A DNA stretch of 5,489 bases from CAZVEV01 sp964625865. Its GTDB lineage: Bacteria > Planctomycetota > Phycisphaerae > SM23-33. This document shows, in pieces, positions 4,316-5,489 of the stretch. The stretch spans positions 1 through 5,489 of the forward strand of contig CAZVEV010000359.1 of assembly GCA_964625865.1 (NCBI GenBank), in the 5' to 3' direction. Each line of letters begins with the position of its first letter. Position 1 is the stretch's first letter. The notes beneath the pieces are model-generated. The model saw nothing but the letters and a program-made list of their open reading frames with translations. It searched no databases and was not told the origin of the DNA. Both the position numbers and the translations under genes were made by a program.

Positions 4316-4648
4316 TCAGGGCGTGCGACCTGCCTCGGGCGGACGGACGGACAAGCCCGTCCGCTCCGCCCGTGCGCGGGGCGCACGCCCTGTCTGCTGC
4401 GCCCCGTCCGACCTGTGCTCTCTGCCCCGCCTTGCCGCACTCGCCTTGCCCCGGCCTCGCCGGTCGCCAGGCTGCGGCGGCGGGGACACGTCGTCGATGT
4501 CAAACGCCTTCTGGAAGCGGAAGTCGCGCAGCGTCAACCCGCGCTCGTCTTCGAGATAACGCAGGACACCCTCCGTCCAGCGGTTGGCTATCTCCTGCCA
4601 AGCCATCGCAAGCAAACCTACGGTGCGTTTTCCCGGGCGGTTCTTCAT
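4316..4648 (-). pseudogene. Truncated LacI/XylR-type transcriptional regulator (N-terminal part), tentative
   Basis: ATG 4648 has a clear ribosome site (GGAAGGA, about seven bases upstream). The first 57 residues look like real protein: TVGLLAMAWQEIANRWTEGV, then RYLEDERGLTLRDFRF. This resembles the first strand and helix of a periplasmic-binding-protein-like sensor domain, as found at the N-terminus of XylR-type AraC regulators, in which a sugar is sensed and a C-terminal helix-turn-helix binds DNA. After SPPPQPGD (near 4470) the frame becomes a run of Arg, Gly and Ala with no fold-like pattern, over DNA full of hairpins, and ends at 4318-4316. A usual regulator has about 370-400 residues, so it appears cut off after roughly 60. 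The coding start is well supported. The family assignment is from pattern memory only. Confidence 0.45.
4344..4406. repeat. Two adjacent hairpins in GC-rich DNA
   Basis: CGGACGG (4344-4350) pairs with CCGTCCG (4357-4363) around a six-base loop and sits in a GGAC tandem. CGGGGCGCA (4377-4385) pairs perfectly with TGCGCCCCG (4398-4406) around a twelve-base loop. They lie between the convergent PEP-CTERM fragment and the regulator fragment, so they may serve as terminators or mark a rearrangement joint. No T-tract follows either one. Confidence 0.5.
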
Positions 4649-4985
4649 CGTCGCGTCCTTCCGCAAGCTCACGTCGCTTGAGTGTATGCATGTCTGGCCC
4701 TTGCCCCTGCCAACATGGCCCTTGGAATGACCGCAGAAACCACGGTTGGCAGCACACCCTCGGGTTCCGGGATGCCTGGCAGCACCTGACATCGCGTGGC
4801 AGATCGGCGGCTAGGTACTTCCTGCCATTCCGGCAGGTGAGGCCAGCGGAACCAGTCGCACCCATAGACACAGTTTGTTTGCGCTGTCCGGTTTTTTCAC
4901 ATACGGCCCCGGGGTGCCACAGTGCCAAAAGTGTCAGAAGTCCCCCGGCTAAACCCTTTTGATCCTTTTGATACTGCGCGCCCCC
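4649..4985. other. Intergenic region upstream of the regulator fragment
   Basis: I see no convincing coding region here. It holds the ribosome site of the minus-strand gene, a small hairpin (CCTGCC-ATTCC-GGCAGG, 4821-4837), one copy of a degenerate 30-bp motif (4920-4949) and a tandem 9-base repeat CCTTTTGAT (4955-4972). No promoter close to consensus was found for the minus-strand gene. Confidence 0.4.
4920..4949 (+). repeat. Degenerate 30-bp motif, copy A
   Basis: It begins CAGTGCCAAAAGTGTC and ends CCCCCGGC. It matches 5314-5343 at about 23 to 24 of 30 positions. Both copies follow a GGCCCC or GGGCCC run. Confidence 0.5.
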
Positions 4986-5090
4986 GGGCCGCGTATCTGC
5001 CGTATCGACCCGACAACCGGGCAGATCGAGTGGGAAGGCAGGTGGCGGCGGACCAGCAAGGGCATCCCCTGGCATCTGAAGGCTTCATGA
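4986..5090 (+). pseudogene. C-terminal fragment of an unrecognised conserved-looking protein
   Basis: The frame ending at TGA 5088-5090 reads RICRIDPTTGQIEWEGRWRR, then TSKGIPWHLKAS. The mix of charged, aromatic and Gly residues looks like a real protein end rather than noise, while the other frames here are Arg- and Pro-rich. There is no start codon: upstream it meets TAA at 4950-4952 across a low-complexity stretch. It is therefore probably a truncated gene end. I cannot name the family. Confidence 0.4.
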
Positions 5091-5131
5091 GGCAGCAGTT
5101 GCGCCGCTCTGCGCGACGGTATAGTGCGTCT

Positions 5132-5458
5132 TCAGGCAGCATCGAGCCCGCTTGGCTTGTCCTTGCCCCCGTCGCTGCGACGTTTGGCCGTGTGGGCCTT
5201 CGGTGTTGCGTTGGCGCCCTTGGTCGCCTTCCTGGCCATCTTGGCCCGTGTGGGCGACGTGGCGGCCGGGGCAGCCACGATCTTCTCGCACGAATACGGG
5301 GCCCGGGCGCGCGCAGTGCCAAGAGTATCCAAAGCCCCTCGGCGGGGCCCGCAACGACCGTTTGCCGCCTTGGGCATTCTTCTCCCCGGGCTCGTGCCGG
5401 GCAAATCGTCGGCGCTGAAAGAAAGTGTGTCTAATACGACAGCGCTAGTTTTGCTCAA
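5132..5458 (-). pseudogene. Basic linker-like fragment, possibly from a HARE-HTH protein
   Basis: The last 35 residues (from ATG 5239) are Lys-, Ala- and Thr-rich: MARKATKGANATPKAHTAKR and then KPSGLDAA before TGA 5134-5132. Planctomycete proteins with a HARE-HTH domain often have such a basic linker directly followed by (S)GLDAA or SLLDAA, where the domain begins. Here the frame stops exactly at that point, so the domain would be lost. The part from TTG 5458 to 5240 has no recognisable features, no ribosome site, and its frame is open to the window edge. The assignment is tentative. It may be a chance open frame in GC-rich DNA. Confidence 0.35.
5314..5343 (+). repeat. Degenerate 30-bp motif, copy B
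   Basis: It begins CAGTGCCAAGAGTATC and ends CCCTCGGC. See copy A at 4920-4949. The two copies are in the same orientation, 394 bp apart, and bracket the two gene fragments of this end of the window. Confidence 0.5.
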
Positions 5459-5489
5459 GAAGCGTGCGGGGGGGTGTCGATAGGTCTTC

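Noticed and set aside
4500..5075. 191-codon minus-strand frame
   Set aside because: It runs through the ribosome site and start of the regulator fragment in another frame. It is rich in Cys, Arg and Pro with no domain pattern.
4897..5483. Several overlapping plus and minus frames above 85 codons at the right end
   Set aside because: They are Arg-, Pro- and Ala-rich frames expected by chance in GC-rich DNA. Only the two short fragments described look protein-like.

Overview
The window is GC-rich, accessory-type bacterial DNA, most likely from a planctomycete. The main clue is four separate C-termini of PEP-CTERM proteins (PEPAT motif, hydrophobic helix, terminal RRRR). A fragment of a xylose-isomerase-like TIM-barrel sugar isomerase, and a basic tail resembling the linker of HARE-HTH proteins, fit the same phylum. 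The phylum call is inference from protein style, not from a marker gene.

Layout: 19-244 (minus) is the C-terminal remnant of one PEP-CTERM protein. 245-547 is intergenic and ends in a convincing sigma70-type promoter (500-534). 548-1303 (plus) is a PEP-CTERM protein with a discoidin-like body, whose signal-peptide coding region is split by a 60-bp repeat. A hairpin terminator follows at 1334-1361. 1545-1865 (minus) is the C-terminal third of a sugar phosphate isomerase/epimerase. It is cut off exactly where a piece of the same repeat begins (1861-1884). 1884-2636 (plus) is a second PEP-CTERM protein without promoter, ribosome binding site or good start. It runs into two more tandem copies of the repeat (2580-2693), and a strong terminator follows (2751-2779). 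2868-3503 (plus) is an intact small serine recombinase (resolvase/invertase family). It converges on 3530-4003 (minus), a small coiled-coil protein with one membrane helix. 4031-4294 (plus) is the C-terminal piece of a third PEP-CTERM protein on this strand. Its last 66 coding bases, stop codon and 13 following bases are repeated in inverted orientation at 19-100. 4316-4648 (minus) has a good start and resembles the beginning of a LacI/XylR-type sugar-sensing regulator that runs out into hairpin-rich DNA. 4649-5489 holds only fragments: a short C-terminus ending at 5090 (plus), a possible HARE-linker fragment (5132-5458, minus) and a degenerate 30-bp motif present twice.

Reading it together: this is a rearrangement hotspot. 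At least five genes are broken, a serine recombinase sits in the middle, and a roughly 60-bp repeat, stop-free in all three forward frames for most of its length, lies at the breakpoints of PEP-CTERM genes. Whether this is a decaying gene graveyard or a working system for shuffling or inverting surface-protein cassettes cannot be settled from one sequence. The only genes that look intact are the recombinase and the coiled-coil membrane protein. The first PEP-CTERM gene has an intact promoter and ribosome binding site, but its native start is out of frame with the body.
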